64,000 nt of DNA from contig NZ_JAMOHM010000002.1 in assembly GCF_024448335.1 (NCBI RefSeq), positions 248,001 through 312,000 of the forward strand, given 5' to 3'. The position numbers and the translations under genes were made by a program. The notes under the pieces were generated by a model, which ran no database searches, was not told the origin of the DNA, and saw nothing but the letters and a program-made list of their open reading frames with translations. Each line of letters starts with the position of its first letter. Position 1 is the first letter of the stretch. The DNA comes from Stutzerimonas frequens (GTDB lineage: Bacteria > Pseudomonadota > Gammaproteobacteria > Pseudomonadales > Pseudomonadaceae). This document shows positions 47,059 through 56,820 of this stretch, piece by piece.

Positions 47059-49380
47059 TTGGTCCCAGCACTGCCTTCGCGTCCGGAGCGGCGGATCGAC
47101 GATCTCGCGCCGGTGCCGCTGCTCAGCCTGGGCAGCCATCTGGCGACCAACTACCAGCCCGGCAACCGGCGCATGGTCAGCGAATACCAGCACCGGGCGG
47201 GCCTGGCGTTTCTCTATGGCTCAGCGCGCGTGCATGGCAAGCGCGACGGCGAGCGCATTCGCCGTCCGGCGGACGACGAGCTGCAGCTCATCGCCCGCCA
47301 GCCGCAGGCCGAGCAGGCATTGCGCAAGCGACTGGAGCAGCTGGGCTTCCGTCCCGCGTTGCGCCAGAGCCTGGCCTTGCCGAAGGAGTCGGCGGAGATG
47401 TTCCAGCTGCCCGGCGAAGAGGCCTGGATCAGGTTCGTCCAGCAGCAGCTGCCGGAGCTGCGTCGTCAGGGCTGGCAGATCGACATTCACCCGGGCTTCG
47501 CCTACGACCTGACCGCCATCGACAGCTGGTACGCCGAGATCGACGAGTCCGCGGCGGAAGACTGGTTCGACCTCGACCTCGGTGTCGTCGTCGACGGCCA
47601 GCGCATCGGCATATTGCCCGTGCTCCTGCGCCTGATCCGCCAGAGCCCTCAGCTGCTCACGCTGCGGGCACTGGCCCAGCGGGGCGATGACGAGCAGCTG
47701 CGCGTGCAGCTGGAGCGACGCGACGGGCAACCGCTGCAGGTGGCTCTGCCCTTCTCCCGCATCAAGCCGATCCTAGCGACGCTTGGCGAACTCTATATGC
47801 GCGAGCCGATGGATGGCCCCGCGCTGCGTCTGAGCAAGGCCGACGGCGCGCGCCTGGCCGGCCTGGAAGGCCTGGCGCCGCACTGGCGCGGGGGCGAGCA
47901 GCTGCGTGCATTCGCTCGACGCCTGCACAGCCCTGGCGCCCAGCCCGGCCAGCCACCCGCCTCGCTGAACGCCACCCTGCGGCCCTACCAGCTGCAGGGC
48001 CTGGCCTGGATGCAGACCCTGCGCGAGCTGGGCGCCGGCGGCATCCTCGGTGATGACATGGGCCTCGGCAAGACACTGCAGAGCCTGGCACACATCCTCG
48101 CCGAAAAGCAGGCCGGACGCCTGGACCGCCCCGCGCTGGTGGTGATGCCCACCAGCCTGATCCCCAACTGGCAGGACGAAGCCAGCCGTTTCGCCCCGCA
48201 CCTGCGCGTGCTGACGCTCACCGGCAGTGGCCGGCAGAAGCACTTCGCCGGGATCGCCGATCACGACCTGCTGCTGACCAGCTACGCCTTGCTGACACGC
48301 GACATCGCCGTGCTGCGCGAGCAACCGCTGCATCTGCTGATCCTCGATGAGGCGCAGCACATCAAGAATCCCTCCAGCAAGGCCGCCCAGGCGGTGCGCG
48401 AACTGCAGACCCGGCAACGGCTGTGCCTGACCGGCACGCCATTGGAAAACCACCTGGGCGAGCTATGGTCGCTGTTCCACTTCCTCATGCCCGGCTGGCT
48501 CGGCGATGCGCGGCGCTTCACCCAGGATTACCGCAACCCCATCGAGAAGCATGGCGACGAGGCCCGTCTGGCACATCTGCGCGCGCGCCTGCGGCCGTTC
48601 CTGCTGCGCCGCACCAAGGAACAGGTGGCCACCGAGCTGCCGGCCAAGAACGAGTTCGTCCACTGGGTCGAGCTGTCGCCCGCCCAGCGCGAACGCTACG
48701 AGACGCTACGCCTGGCCATGGACCGCAAGGTCCGCGATGAAATCGAGCGCAAGGGCCTGGCGCGCAGCCAGATGGTCATCCTCGAGGCGCTGCTCAAGCT
48801 GCGTCAGGTCTGCTGCGATCTGCGCCTGCTCAAGGGCGATGCCGTTGCGGCGTCTCGCGGCAGCAGCTCGGGCAAGCTGGACAGCCTGCTGGACATGCTC
48901 GACGAGCTGATGAGCGAAGGACGCCGCGTGCTGCTGTTTTCCCAGTTCACCTCGATGCTGGCGCTGATCGAACAGGCGCTGCTCAAGCGCGGCATCACCT
49001 ACGTCAAGCTGACCGGCGAGACCGACGATCGACGCACGCCGGTCGAACGCTTCCAAGCCGGCGAAGTGCCGCTGTTTCTCATCAGCCTCAAGGCCGGCGG
49101 CACCGGACTGAACCTAACGGCCGCCGACACGGTGATTCATTACGACCCCTGGTGGAACCCCGCTGCCGAGAACCAGGCTACCGACCGCGCCTATCGCATC
49201 GGGCAGGACAAACCGGTGTTCGTCTATCGTCTGATCACCCGCGGCACCGTCGAGGAGCGTATCCGCGAGCTGCAGGCGCGCAAGGCCGAGCTGGCCGCCG
49301 GCGTGCTGGAGGGCAGCGGTGAAGGTGGCTGGCAGCTGGCCGAGCAGGACATCGAAGCGCTCTTCGCGCCGCTGCCTTGA
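47059..49380 (+). CDS. SNF2-family DEAD/DEAH helicase, probably N-terminally truncated
   Basis: SWI2/SNF2-type ATPase expected to translocate on DNA or remodel protein-DNA complexes. Motif I GDDMGLGKTLQSLAHIL lies at about residues 331-347, motif II DEAQH at about 430, motif III LTGTPLENHLGELWSLFHFL, and the C-terminal helicase motifs LFSQFTSMLALIEQAL, GGTGLNLTAADTVIHYDPWWNPAAENQATDRAYRIGQ follow. Larger homologues in Pseudomonas, as I recall, have about 300 more N-terminal residues with a SWIM zinc finger; none is present. The first available start is a TTG at 47059, two codons after an in-frame TGA; GTG at 47113 is an alternative. Function may be reduced or altered. Confidence 0.8.
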   Translation: MVPALPSRPERRIDDLAPVPLLSLGSHLATNYQPGNRRMVSEYQHRAGLAFLYGSARVHGKRDGERIRRPADDELQLIARQPQAEQALRKRLEQLGFRPALRQSLALPKESAEMFQLPGEEAWIRFVQQQLPELRRQGWQIDIHPGFAYDLTAIDSWYAEIDESAAEDWFDLDLGVVVDGQRIGILPVLLRLIRQSPQLLTLRALAQRGDDEQLRVQLERRDGQPLQVALPFSRIKPILATLGELYMREPMDGPALRLSKADGARLAGLEGLAPHWRGGEQLRAFARRLHSPGAQPGQPPASLNATLRPYQLQGLAWMQTLRELGAGGILGDDMGLGKTLQSLAHILAEKQAGRLDRPALVVMPTSLIPNWQDEASRFAPHLRVLTLTGSGRQKHFAGIADHDLLLTSYALLTRDIAVLREQPLHLLILDEAQHIKNPSSKAAQAVRELQTRQRLCLTGTPLENHLGELWSLFHFLMPGWLGDARRFTQDYRNPIEKHGDEARLAHLRARLRPFLLRRTKEQVATELPAKNEFVHWVELSPAQRERYETLRLAMDRKVRDEIERKGLARSQMVILEALLKLRQVCCDLRLLKGDAVAASRGSSSGKLDSLLDMLDELMSEGRRVLLFSQFTSMLALIEQALLKRGITYVKLTGETDDRRTPVERFQAGEVPLFLISLKAGGTGLNLTAADTVIHYDPWWNPAAENQATDRAYRIGQDKPVFVYRLITRGTVEERIRELQARKAELAAGVLEGSGEGGWQLAEQDIEALFAPLP

Positions 49381-49513
49381 GCCATGCCTGGCGAAGTTGT
49401 GACGCCGACAAGCGCAGCATTTCGCGCTTTGCCAGATCATCGCCACCTCGTTTAACTTCTCACCAGACGACGGCATGGCCGTCCCCACCCACCAGCGCTA
49501 CAAGGAGCAACCC

Positions 49514-50083
49514 ATGAGCCTCTACGAGATTGCCTTTTCCGGCCAGCTGCTCCCCGGCGCGAAGCTCGAACAGGTCGAAGCCAACCTGACCAGGCTGTTC
49601 CAGGCCGATGCCCAGCGCATCGCGCTGCTGTTCTCCGGGCGCCGCATCGTGATCAAGCAGAACCTGGACTTCGCTGCGGTGGAAAAATACCGCCAGGCCA
49701 TGGAGCGCGCCGGTGCCCAGGTCGAGGTCAAACCGATGCCGGTGGATGTCGAGGAAATCGAGCTGGCGCCGCCACCACCCGCCACGCCTGTCGCTACCCC
49801 TGCGAGCACCGCACCTGCAACGGCTCGGCCCGGCGAGACACCTGGCGCACTGAAGGTGACGCCGCGGGATGAATACATGGCCGCCTTCAGCGACGTCGAG
49901 GCGCCGGACTTCGGTATCGCACCGGTTGGCGTCGACCTGCAGGACGCCCGTCCCGAACCCGAGGCCCCGCGCGTGGACCTCTCGCAATTCAGCCTGGCTC
50001 CGGTGGGCAGCGACATGGGCGAGATGCCGCGCGCCGTCGACGGGCCCAAGCCGGACATATCGCACCTCAAGCTGGCGGACTGA
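49514..50083 (+). CDS. Hypothetical protein with L7/L12-C-like N-terminal domain
   Basis: 189 residues. The N-terminal 75 residues (MSLYEIAFSGQLLPGAKLEQVEANLTRLFQADAQRIALLFSGRRIVIKQNLDFAAVEKYRQAMERAGAQVEV) resemble a small alpha/beta domain found at the ends of several Pseudomonas inner-membrane and hypothetical proteins. A Pro/Ala-rich linker follows, then two similar repeats, APDFGIAPVGVDLQD and LSQFSLAPVGSDMGE. No signal peptide or membrane helix. AAGGAG before the ATG decides the start over 49475. Function unknown. Confidence 0.82.
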   Translation: MSLYEIAFSGQLLPGAKLEQVEANLTRLFQADAQRIALLFSGRRIVIKQNLDFAAVEKYRQAMERAGAQVEVKPMPVDVEEIELAPPPPATPVATPASTAPATARPGETPGALKVTPRDEYMAAFSDVEAPDFGIAPVGVDLQDARPEPEAPRVDLSQFSLAPVGSDMGEMPRAVDGPKPDISHLKLAD

Positions 50084-50130
50084 TCGCAGCCCACCGCAAG
50101 AAACAGCCGCCCGGCCATTTTCAGCAACCG

Positions 50131-50155
50131 GTAGCGTGGGCTTCGGCCCACCTCG
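50131..50155 (+). repeat. Dispersed palindromic repeat (GTGGGC-TTCG-GCCCAC)
   Basis: GTGGGC (50136-50141), TTCG, GCCCAC (50146-50151), preceded by GTAGC and followed by CTCGCGC. The GTAG-GTGGGC type of palindrome is a common intergenic repeat in this group. It lies between the hypothetical gene and the exonuclease gene. Confidence 0.55.
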
Positions 50156-50224
50156 CGCTGATCGGGCGAACTCGCAGCGCTGCGCCATGCTCCAAACCTA
50201 CAAGCCCGCAAAGCGCCTGTACTC

Positions 50225-51241
50225 ATGGATCTTGTCGTTGCCCGCCCCGAAGGGCTGTATTGCCCGCCCGGTGATTTCTATATCGACCCCTGGCGGCCGG
50301 TCGATCGCGCCGTCATAACCCACGCCCATGGCGATCACGCACGCTGGGGGATGGGCCATTACCTGGCTTCCAGGGACAGCGAAGGCATCCTGCGTTCGCG
50401 CATCGCCGCGGATATGCCGCTGCAGACACTGGCCTATGGCGAATGCATCGACCATCACGGCGTAAAGCTCAGCTTTCATCCCGCCGGCCATGTACTCGGC
50501 TCGGCCCAGGTGCGCCTGGAATACAAGGGCGAAGTCTGGGTCGCTTCGGGCGACTACAAGGTCGAGCCGGACGGCACCTGCGCGCCGTTCGAGCCGGTGC
50601 GCTGCCATACCTTCATCACCGAATCGACCTTCGGCCTGCCGATCTACAAGTGGCCGGCGCAGGCCGAAGTATTCCGCGAGATCAACGATTGGTGGCGCGC
50701 CAACGCCGCGGCCGGGCGCGCCAGCGTGCTGTTCTGCTATGCCTTCGGCAAGGCGCAACGCATCCTGCATGGCCTGGATGAAAGCATCGGCACCATCGTC
50801 GTGCATGGCGCCGTCGAGCCGCTGAACAAGGTCTATCGCGAGGGCGGCATCCATTTGCCGCCGACCGTCTATGCGGGCGACCTGAAGAAGGGCGATCCGC
50901 GCTTGAAGCACGCCATCATCCTCGCCCCGCCCTCGGCTGGCGGCAGCACCTGGATGCGCCGCTTCGGTGACTATGCCGACGCCTTCGCCAGCGGCTGGAT
51001 GATGCTGCGCGGCACCCGCCGTCGGCGCGGCGTCGATCGCGGCTTCGTGCTCTCCGACCATGCCGACTGGCCAGGCCTGCTCTGGGCCATCGAGCAGACC
51101 GGCGCCGAACGGGTGATGGTCACCCACGGCTCCGTTGCGGTGCTGGTGCGCTACCTGCGCGAAATGCGCGGCCTTGATGCCCAGGCCTTCGCCACCGAAT
51201 ACGGCGAAGAGGACGATACCGCGACGGAGGACACTGCATGA
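50225..51241 (+). CDS. Ligase-associated metallo-beta-lactamase-fold DNA exonuclease
   Basis: 338-residue nuclease of the beta-CASP/MBL superfamily, first gene of the ligase-helicase repair cassette. Metal site motifs THAHGDHARW (residues 32-41), FHPAGHVLGSAQV, VASGDYK and VLSDHADW are present, and the C-terminal MVTHGSVAVLVRYLRE completes the fold. Relatives in this cassette are described as ligase-associated exonucleases. Its stop overlaps a 20-codon minigene by ATGA. Confidence 0.9.
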   Translation: MDLVVARPEGLYCPPGDFYIDPWRPVDRAVITHAHGDHARWGMGHYLASRDSEGILRSRIAADMPLQTLAYGECIDHHGVKLSFHPAGHVLGSAQVRLEYKGEVWVASGDYKVEPDGTCAPFEPVRCHTFITESTFGLPIYKWPAQAEVFREINDWWRANAAAGRASVLFCYAFGKAQRILHGLDESIGTIVVHGAVEPLNKVYREGGIHLPPTVYAGDLKKGDPRLKHAIILAPPSAGGSTWMRRFGDYADAFASGWMMLRGTRRRRGVDRGFVLSDHADWPGLLWAIEQTGAERVMVTHGSVAVLVRYLREMRGLDAQAFATEYGEEDDTATEDTA

Positions 51242-51300
51242 TCAAAGGCCACGCCGCTTTCCAGTGCCGCCGCGATCGCCGAAGCGGAGGCGTTGCATGA
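51238..51300 (+). CDS. 20-codon minigene bridging exonuclease and ligase
   Basis: ATG at 51238 overlaps the exonuclease stop as ATGA, with GGAGG eight bases upstream. The 20-codon frame ([20 protein letters not shown]) ends in a TGA that overlaps the ligase ATG as a second ATGA. The basic peptide has no recognisable homologue. It may exist only to carry ribosomes across the junction. Confidence 0.4.
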   Translation: MIKGHAAFQCRRDRRSGGVA

Positions 51301-53003
51301 AAGCCTTCGCCACGCTCTACAGCCGTCTGGACGCCACCACTTCGAGCAATGCCAAACTGGCCGCGATGCGTGACTATTTCCGCGAGGCCGATCCGGCCGA
51401 CGCTGCCTGGGCGGTCTACTTCCTAGCCGGTGGCCGCCCGCGTCAACTGGTCCCGACCCGCGTCCTGCGCGCAACCGCCATGCAGGCGGCGGGCTTGCCC
51501 GAATGGCTGTTCGAGGAGAGCTACCAGGCAGTTGGCGACATGGCCGAGACCATCTCGCTGCTGATGCCCGAGGCCGAACACAGCTCCGAGGACGGGCTGG
51601 CCGTGTGGATGCAGGACCGACTGCTACCGCTGCGCGGCCTGCCGCCAGAGGAGCTGGCCGAACGCTTGCCGGCGCTCTGGGCACAGCTGGACCGGCTCAG
51701 CCTGATGGTCTGCATCAAGCTGATCACCGGCGCCTTTCGCGTCGGCGTGTCGAAGCTGCTGGTCACTCGCGCGCTGGCCTCGTTGGCCGACCTCGACCCC
51801 AAGCGCGTCGCGCAGCGCCTGGTCGGCTACACCGACCTGTCCCATCGGCCCAGCGCCGAGGGCTACCGCGCGCTGATCGCCGAGGAGTCCGAGCATGAGC
51901 ACGCCCAGCGTGGGGGTCAGCCCTACCCGTTCTTCCTCGCGCACCCGCTGCAGGCGCCGGTGGAGGAGTTCGACACGCTGCTTGGCGCGCCGGACAATTG
52001 GTTCATCGAATGGAAGTGGGACGGCATCCGCGCCCAGCTGGTCAAGCGCGACGGGCAGATCTGGGTCTGGTCGCGCGGCGAGGAACTGGTCAGCGAGCGT
52101 TTTCCCGAGCTGTGCGAACTGGCTCGCTGCCTGCCCGACGGCACGGTGATCGATGGCGAGATCCTGGTCTGGAAGCATGCCCCGGAGACCCCAGCCGGCG
52201 AGCTGTTCGACGCCGCCAGCACCGGCGAGCCCAGCGCCGATGGCTTCGGCGTGCAGCCGTTCGCCCTGCTGCAACAGCGCATCGGACGCAAGAACCTGAC
52301 CGCCAAGGTGCTGCAGGATGCGCCGGTAGCGGTGCTCGCCTACGACCTGCTGGAATGGCAGGGCGACGACTGGCGGCAGCGCGAGCACCGCGAACGCCGC
52401 CAGCAGCTCGAGGCGGTGGTCGAGCAATGCCCAAGCCCGCAGCTGATGCTGTCGCCACTGGTGAGCGGAACGGATTGGCAGGACCTGGCCCGCCAGCGCG
52501 AAGCCTCCCGCCAGCTGGGCGTGGAAGGCATGATGATCAAGGCGCGCGCGGCCCAGTACGGCGTCGGTCGGACCAAGGACGTCGGCGTCTGGTGGAAATG
52601 GAAGATCGATCCCTACTCCGTCGATGCGGTGCTGATCTATGCCCAGCGCGGTCATGGCCGCCGCGCCAGCCTCTACACCGACTACACCTTTGCCGTCTGG
52701 GACGGAGAGCCGGGCGACCCTGAGCGCAAGCTCGTCCCCTTCGCCAAGGCCTATTCCGGCCTCACCGACGAGGAGATGCGCAAGGTGGACGCCATCGTGC
52801 GCAAGACCACCGTGGAGAAGTTCGGCCCGGTGCGCAGCGTCACGCCGACCCTGGTGTTCGAACTCGGCTTCGAAGGCATCGCCGCCAGCAGCCGCCACAA
52901 GAGCGGCATCGCCGTGCGCTTCCCACGCATGCTGCGCTGGCGCCTCGACAAGCCGGTGGAGGAAGCCGATACGCTGGAGACGCTGAAGGAACTGCTGGGA
53001 TGA
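51297..53003 (+). CDS. ATP-dependent DNA ligase (LigB/LigC-like, cassette type)
   Basis: 568-residue ligase. An N-terminal DNA-binding domain (residues 1-200) precedes the adenylyltransferase core, with nucleophile K240 in [12 protein letters not shown] (motif I), motif III in VIDGEILVW, motif IV in [16 protein letters not shown] and motif V in [14 protein letters not shown]. The OB domain contains [39 protein letters not shown]-dependent ligases are additional to the NAD-dependent LigA in bacteria. Start at [18 protein letters not shown] with GGAGG upstream; the open frame reaches further left only as a shadow. Its stop overlaps the helicase start by ATGA. Confidence 0.93.
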   Translation: MKAFATLYSRLDATTSSNAKLAAMRDYFREADPADAAWAVYFLAGGRPRQLVPTRVLRATAMQAAGLPEWLFEESYQAVGDMAETISLLMPEAEHSSEDGLAVWMQDRLLPLRGLPPEELAERLPALWAQLDRLSLMVCIKLITGAFRVGVSKLLVTRALASLADLDPKRVAQRLVGYTDLSHRPSAEGYRALIAEESEHEHAQRGGQPYPFFLAHPLQAPVEEFDTLLGAPDNWFIEWKWDGIRAQLVKRDGQIWVWSRGEELVSERFPELCELARCLPDGTVIDGEILVWKHAPETPAGELFDAASTGEPSADGFGVQPFALLQQRIGRKNLTAKVLQDAPVAVLAYDLLEWQGDDWRQREHRERRQQLEAVVEQCPSPQLMLSPLVSGTDWQDLARQREASRQLGVEGMMIKARAAQYGVGRTKDVGVWWKWKIDPYSVDAVLIYAQRGHGRRASLYTDYTFAVWDGEPGDPERKLVPFAKAYSGLTDEEMRKVDAIVRKTTVEKFGPVRSVTPTLVFELGFEGIAASSRHKSGIAVRFPRMLRWRLDKPVEEADTLETLKELLG

Positions 53004-55696
53004 AACCAAGGCACCCGGCAGCCGCTCGGCCCTCATTCCAACCCTCTCCCAAGAGCCGAGCCGAGCGGCCACACGATCACGACCCACTCCCTCAAGAAGA
53101 GGGGCCGGGGGTGAGGGACGGGGCCGAGAGCCTCGCTGAGGGCTGGTTTGCCAGCCGTGCCTGGCAACCCTTCCCGTTCCAGCAGGAGGTCTGGCAAGCG
53201 ATAGGCGATGGCGAATCGGGCCTGCTGCATGCCACCACCGGCTCCGGCAAGACCTACGCCGTCTGGCTCGGAGCCCTGAATCGCTTTGCGACCAAGGCAC
53301 CCTCTCCCACCGCGACGGACAAGCCGGCGCCTTTGACGGTGCTCTGGATCACCCCGATGCGCGCCTTGGCCGCCGACACCGCCCGCGCCTTGCAGGCGCC
53401 GCTGGACGACCTCGGCATCGGCTGGAGCATCGGCCTGCGCACCGGCGATACCAGCGGTGCCGAACGTGCGCGGCAGGGACGGCGTCTGCCCAGCGCGCTG
53501 GTCACCACGCCGGAAAGCCTGACCCTGCTGCTGACCCGCGCCGATGCGCGCCAGGCCTTCGCCGGTTTGCGCATGCTGGTGGTGGACGAATGGCACGAGC
53601 TCTTGGGCAACAAGCGCGGCGTGCAACTGCAACTGGCACTGGCGCGCCTGCGCCAGTGGATGCCGGAGCTGATCGTCTGGGGCCTTTCCGCCACCCTCGG
53701 CAACCAGCCCCACGCGCTGGACGTGCTGCTGCACCCCGGCAGCGGCAGGCTGGTGCAGGGCAAGGTGGACAAGGACCTGCGCGTAGACACCCTGCTGCCG
53801 CCGAGCATCGAGCGCTTCCCCTGGGCCGGTCATCTCGGCCTGCGCATGCTGCCGCAGGTGGTCGAAGAGATCGACTCCGCCGCGACCACCCTCGTGTTCA
53901 CCAATACCCGTTCGCAGTCGGAAATCTGGTATCAGGCGCTGCTGGAGGCGCGGCCGGACTGGGCCGGGTTGATCGCCCTGCACCACGGCTCGCTGGCACG
54001 CGAGGTGCGCGACTGGGTCGAACTGGGCCTCAAGCAGGGCGCGCTCAAGGCCGTGGTCTGCACCTCCAGCCTGGATCTGGGCGTGGACTTCCTGCCGGTC
54101 GAGCGTGTTTTGCAGATCGGCTCGCCCAAGGGCGTGGCGCGGCTGATGCAGCGCGCCGGCCGCTCCGGACACGCGCCGGGGCGAACCTCGCGGGTCACCC
54201 TGGTGCCCACCCACAGCGTGGAGGTAGTGGAAGCCGCGGCCGCCCAGGTGGCCATCGCCGAGCGCCGCATCGAGGCCCGCAGCGCACCGCATCGCCCGCT
54301 CGACGTGCTGGTGCAGCACCTGGTGAGCATGGCCCTGGGCGGCGGCTTCCGCCCGGATGAGCTGTTCGCCGAGGTGCGCCAGGCCTGGTCCTACCGGGAG
54401 CTGACCGACGAGCACTGGCAATGGGCGCTGGCCTTCGTCCGCCATGGCGGGCATTCGCTGACGGCCTACCCCGACTATCAGCGGGTCGAGCCGGATGAAA
54501 CCGGTCTCTGGAAAGTGCCCAGTCGCCGCGTGGCGCTGCGCCATCGCATGAGCATCGGCACCATCGTCAGCGACGCCAGCCTGACGGTGAAGTTCTGGGC
54601 CAAGGGCGGCAGCGGGCGTTCGCTGGGCAGCGTCGAGGAAGGTTTCATCGCGCGCCTGCGCCCCGGCGACAACTTCCTCTTCGGCGGTCGCCTGCTGGAG
54701 CTGGTGCGGGTCGAGAACATGACCGCCTACGTCAGCCGCGCGACGGGCAAGAAGGCTGCCGTGCCGCGCTGGAACGGCGGGCGCATGCCGCTATCCAGCG
54801 AGCTGGCCGATGCCGTGGTCGAGCAGCTCGGTGCTGCCTCGCGCGAGCAGTTCAGCACGCCCGAAATGCGCCTGGTCGAACCGCTGCTTCGCGTCCAGAT
54901 GGACTGGTCGGCGCTGCCCACCAAGACCACCTTGCTGGCCGAGGTGATGAAGTCCCGCGAAGGCTGGCACCTGTTCCTCTACCCCTTCGCCGGGCGCCAT
55001 GTGCACTTGGGTCTGGCCAGTCTGCTGGCCTGGCGCATGGGCCAGCGTCAACCGCTGACCTTCTCCATCGCGGTCAACGACTATGGCTTCGAACTGCTTT
55101 CGGCCACCGAGGTGGACTGGCTGCACTGGCTGACGCCGGCGCTTTTCAGCGAAAACGACCTGCTGCATGACGTGCTCGCCAGCCTCAATGCCAGTGAGCT
55201 GGCGCGCCGCCGTTTTCGCGAGATCGCGCGCATCGCCGGGCTGGTGTTCTCCGGCTACCCGGGTGCGCAGAAGAGCGCGCGTCAGCTGCAGGCTTCCAGT
55301 GGCCTGTTCTTCGATGTGTTCCGCCAGTACGATCCGGGCAATCTGCTGCTGACCCAGGCCGAGGAAGAGGTGCTGCGCCAGGAGCTGGAAGTCGAGCGCT
55401 TGCAGCAGACGCTGCAACGCCTGCAACAGCGCCGTCTGGACGTCCATCAGGTCAGGCGCGCGACCCCGCTGGCCTTTCCGCTGATGGTCGAGCGCTTTCG
55501 CGAAAGCATGACCTCGGAGAAGCTCGCCGACCGCATCCGCCGCATGGTGGCGGAGCTGGACAAGGCTGCCGGTCCCGGCGGCTACCAGCCCGAGCCACAA
55601 TCGACGATCACCGTCGAGCGCGACGCCCCTCGACCACGCAAGCCGCGCGCACGCAAGGACGGCACGCCGCGCACGAGAAAGGCCAAACCCGCCTGA
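53000..55696 (+). CDS. Ligase-associated DEXH-box helicase (Lhr-Core type)
   Basis: 898-residue superfamily 2 helicase related to Lhr, thought to translocate 3'-5' on single-stranded DNA. Motif [13 protein letters not shown] (about residues 80-90), motif [16 protein letters not shown] (about 194-207), [17 protein letters not shown], and motif [13 protein letters not shown] are clear; a winged-helix and Lhr-specific C-terminal domain follow, ending in a Lys/Arg/Pro-rich tail. The first 40 residues are atypical and are encoded by a palindromic repeat-like sequence; homologues usually begin close to [17 protein letters not shown] at 53111 could be an alternative start. Confidence 0.92.
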   Translation: MKPRHPAAARPSFQPSPKSRAERPHDHDPLPQEEGPGVRDGAESLAEGWFASRAWQPFPFQQEVWQAIGDGESGLLHATTGSGKTYAVWLGALNRFATKAPSPTATDKPAPLTVLWITPMRALAADTARALQAPLDDLGIGWSIGLRTGDTSGAERARQGRRLPSALVTTPESLTLLLTRADARQAFAGLRMLVVDEWHELLGNKRGVQLQLALARLRQWMPELIVWGLSATLGNQPHALDVLLHPGSGRLVQGKVDKDLRVDTLLPPSIERFPWAGHLGLRMLPQVVEEIDSAATTLVFTNTRSQSEIWYQALLEARPDWAGLIALHHGSLAREVRDWVELGLKQGALKAVVCTSSLDLGVDFLPVERVLQIGSPKGVARLMQRAGRSGHAPGRTSRVTLVPTHSVEVVEAAAAQVAIAERRIEARSAPHRPLDVLVQHLVSMALGGGFRPDELFAEVRQAWSYRELTDEHWQWALAFVRHGGHSLTAYPDYQRVEPDETGLWKVPSRRVALRHRMSIGTIVSDASLTVKFWAKGGSGRSLGSVEEGFIARLRPGDNFLFGGRLLELVRVENMTAYVSRATGKKAAVPRWNGGRMPLSSELADAVVEQLGAASREQFSTPEMRLVEPLLRVQMDWSALPTKTTLLAEVMKSREGWHLFLYPFAGRHVHLGLASLLAWRMGQRQPLTFSIAVNDYGFELLSATEVDWLHWLTPALFSENDLLHDVLASLNASELARRRFREIARIAGLVFSGYPGAQKSARQLQASSGLFFDVFRQYDPGNLLLTQAEEEVLRQELEVERLQQTLQRLQQRRLDVHQVRRATPLAFPLMVERFRESMTSEKLADRIRRMVAELDKAAGPGGYQPEPQSTITVERDAPRPRKPRARKDGTPRTRKAKPA
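53030..53117 (+). repeat. Repeat-like inverted element in the helicase N-terminus
   Basis: A CCCTCATTCCAACCCTCTCC tract at 53030-53049 faces an imperfect inverse, ending GGGGGTGAGGG, at 53096-53117. This looks like the CCCTCACCCC-type intergenic element of proteobacteria. Here it is within a reading frame and encodes about residues 11-40 of the helicase. Confidence 0.5.
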
Positions 55697-55727
55697 TGAA
55701 CCGAACCACAGGACGAACCGACGGATC

Positions 55728-56417
55728 ATGAACGCCTACCAGCCCATCGAACTGGCCGGCGCCACACTCTGGCTGCTGGCGGAAAAGGCGATCTACTGGC
55801 CCGCACAGCAGGCTCTGTTGGTGGCCGACATCCATTTCGGCAAGGCCGCAGCCTATCGTCGCCTCGGCCAGCCTGTGCCCCATGGCACCACCGATGCCAA
55901 CCTGCGCCAGCTGGACGGCCTGCTGGCCCGATACTGCTGCCGCCAGCTGATCTTTCTCGGCGACTTCCTGCACGCACCCGAATCCCATGCGCCGGCCACG
56001 CTTGCGCGCCTGGCCGAATGGCGCTCGCGCCATCCCCAGCTGGCCCTCACACTGGTGCGCGGCAACCACGACCGCCGTGCGGGGGACCCGCCGGCGCAGC
56101 TCGGCATCGAGGTGGTGAACGAGCCGCTGCTGCTCGGCCCGTACGCGCTGCAGCACGAACCGCAGCCACACCCCAGCCACCACGTGCTGGCCGGCCACGT
56201 TCACCCCGCCTTCCCGCTACAGGGTCGCGGGCGCCAGCGCCTGCGCCTGCCCTGCTTCTGCATCGGCGAACGACTCAGCCTGCTGCCAGCCTTCGGCAGC
56301 TTCACCGGTACGATGACGGTGGCAACCGAAGACAACTGGCGAATCTATGTGGTGGGAGATGGGGAGGTATGGCCGGTGGAGCGCCAGGTCCCGGTCAGGC
56401 CTGGGAGATACCGGTGA
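55728..56417 (+). CDS. pdeM: Ligase-associated DNA damage response endonuclease PdeM
   Basis: 229-residue calcineurin-like metallophosphoesterase, final gene of the cassette. Binuclear metal motifs are present in order: ADIHFGKAAAYRR, LGDFLHAPESH, LVRGNHDRR, HEPQP and LAGHVHPAF. The P. putida relative, studied with its Lhr-Core partner, is a manganese-dependent nuclease. It starts 31 bp after the helicase stop. Its 3' end overlaps the small convergent gene by 23 bp. Confidence 0.9.
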   Translation: MNAYQPIELAGATLWLLAEKAIYWPAQQALLVADIHFGKAAAYRRLGQPVPHGTTDANLRQLDGLLARYCCRQLIFLGDFLHAPESHAPATLARLAEWRSRHPQLALTLVRGNHDRRAGDPPAQLGIEVVNEPLLLGPYALQHEPQPHPSHHVLAGHVHPAFPLQGRGRQRLRLPCFCIGERLSLLPAFGSFTGTMTVATEDNWRIYVVGDGEVWPVERQVPVRPGRYR

Positions 56418-56628
56418 TGGTGATGCCGTAGCGTTCGGCCAGGCGTGTGGCGGGAGTGTCCTCCAGATCAGGATCGTGTTCATGCTCGATCTCCTGATCC
56501 GGATAGAGCTCTTCCGCCTTGCGCGTCACCAGTTCGACCGCGTCGTCGATGTCCGGCTGGTGTTCGGAGTCGATCTTCAGCATCGAAGTGTTGCCGTCTT
56601 TGTTATACGCAATGATCCAGGTCGTCAT
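56395..56628 (-). CDS. Small hypothetical protein
   Basis: 77-residue acidic protein, MTTWIIAYNKDGNTSMLKIDSEHQPDIDDAVELVTRKAEELYPDQEIEHEHDPDLEDT.... GAGGGG precedes the ATG at 56628; the longer frame from 56706 adds 26 less typical residues. No signal peptide. Its last eight codons lie antisense to the end of pdeM. Not recognised, but the regular alternation and codon use look coding. Confidence 0.65.
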   Translation of the reverse strand: MTTWIIAYNKDGNTSMLKIDSEHQPDIDDAVELVTRKAEELYPDQEIEHEHDPDLEDTPATRLAERYGITITGISQA

Positions 56629-56820
56629 GGAAATGCCCCTCGCCTTAAAGAAACCCGTGTGAACGTAATAACGCCCATTTTGGTTTTTGTAAGTTTTTAG
56701 ACCCATCCGGCGTCGGCAGTTCGGTCCCTCACTTCAAAGTTAGCAGCTTTAATTGAATTGCCAGGAACAACCATACGGACGCCCCGGTCATCCGTATTCA
56801 AACACCAAGGAGTCGGGAAC

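Noticed and set aside
51624..54544. Long minus-strand frames opposite the ligase and helicase (558 and 503 codons)
   Set aside because: Both run antisense to well-supported genes with catalytic motifs, and both show the composition of mirror frames.
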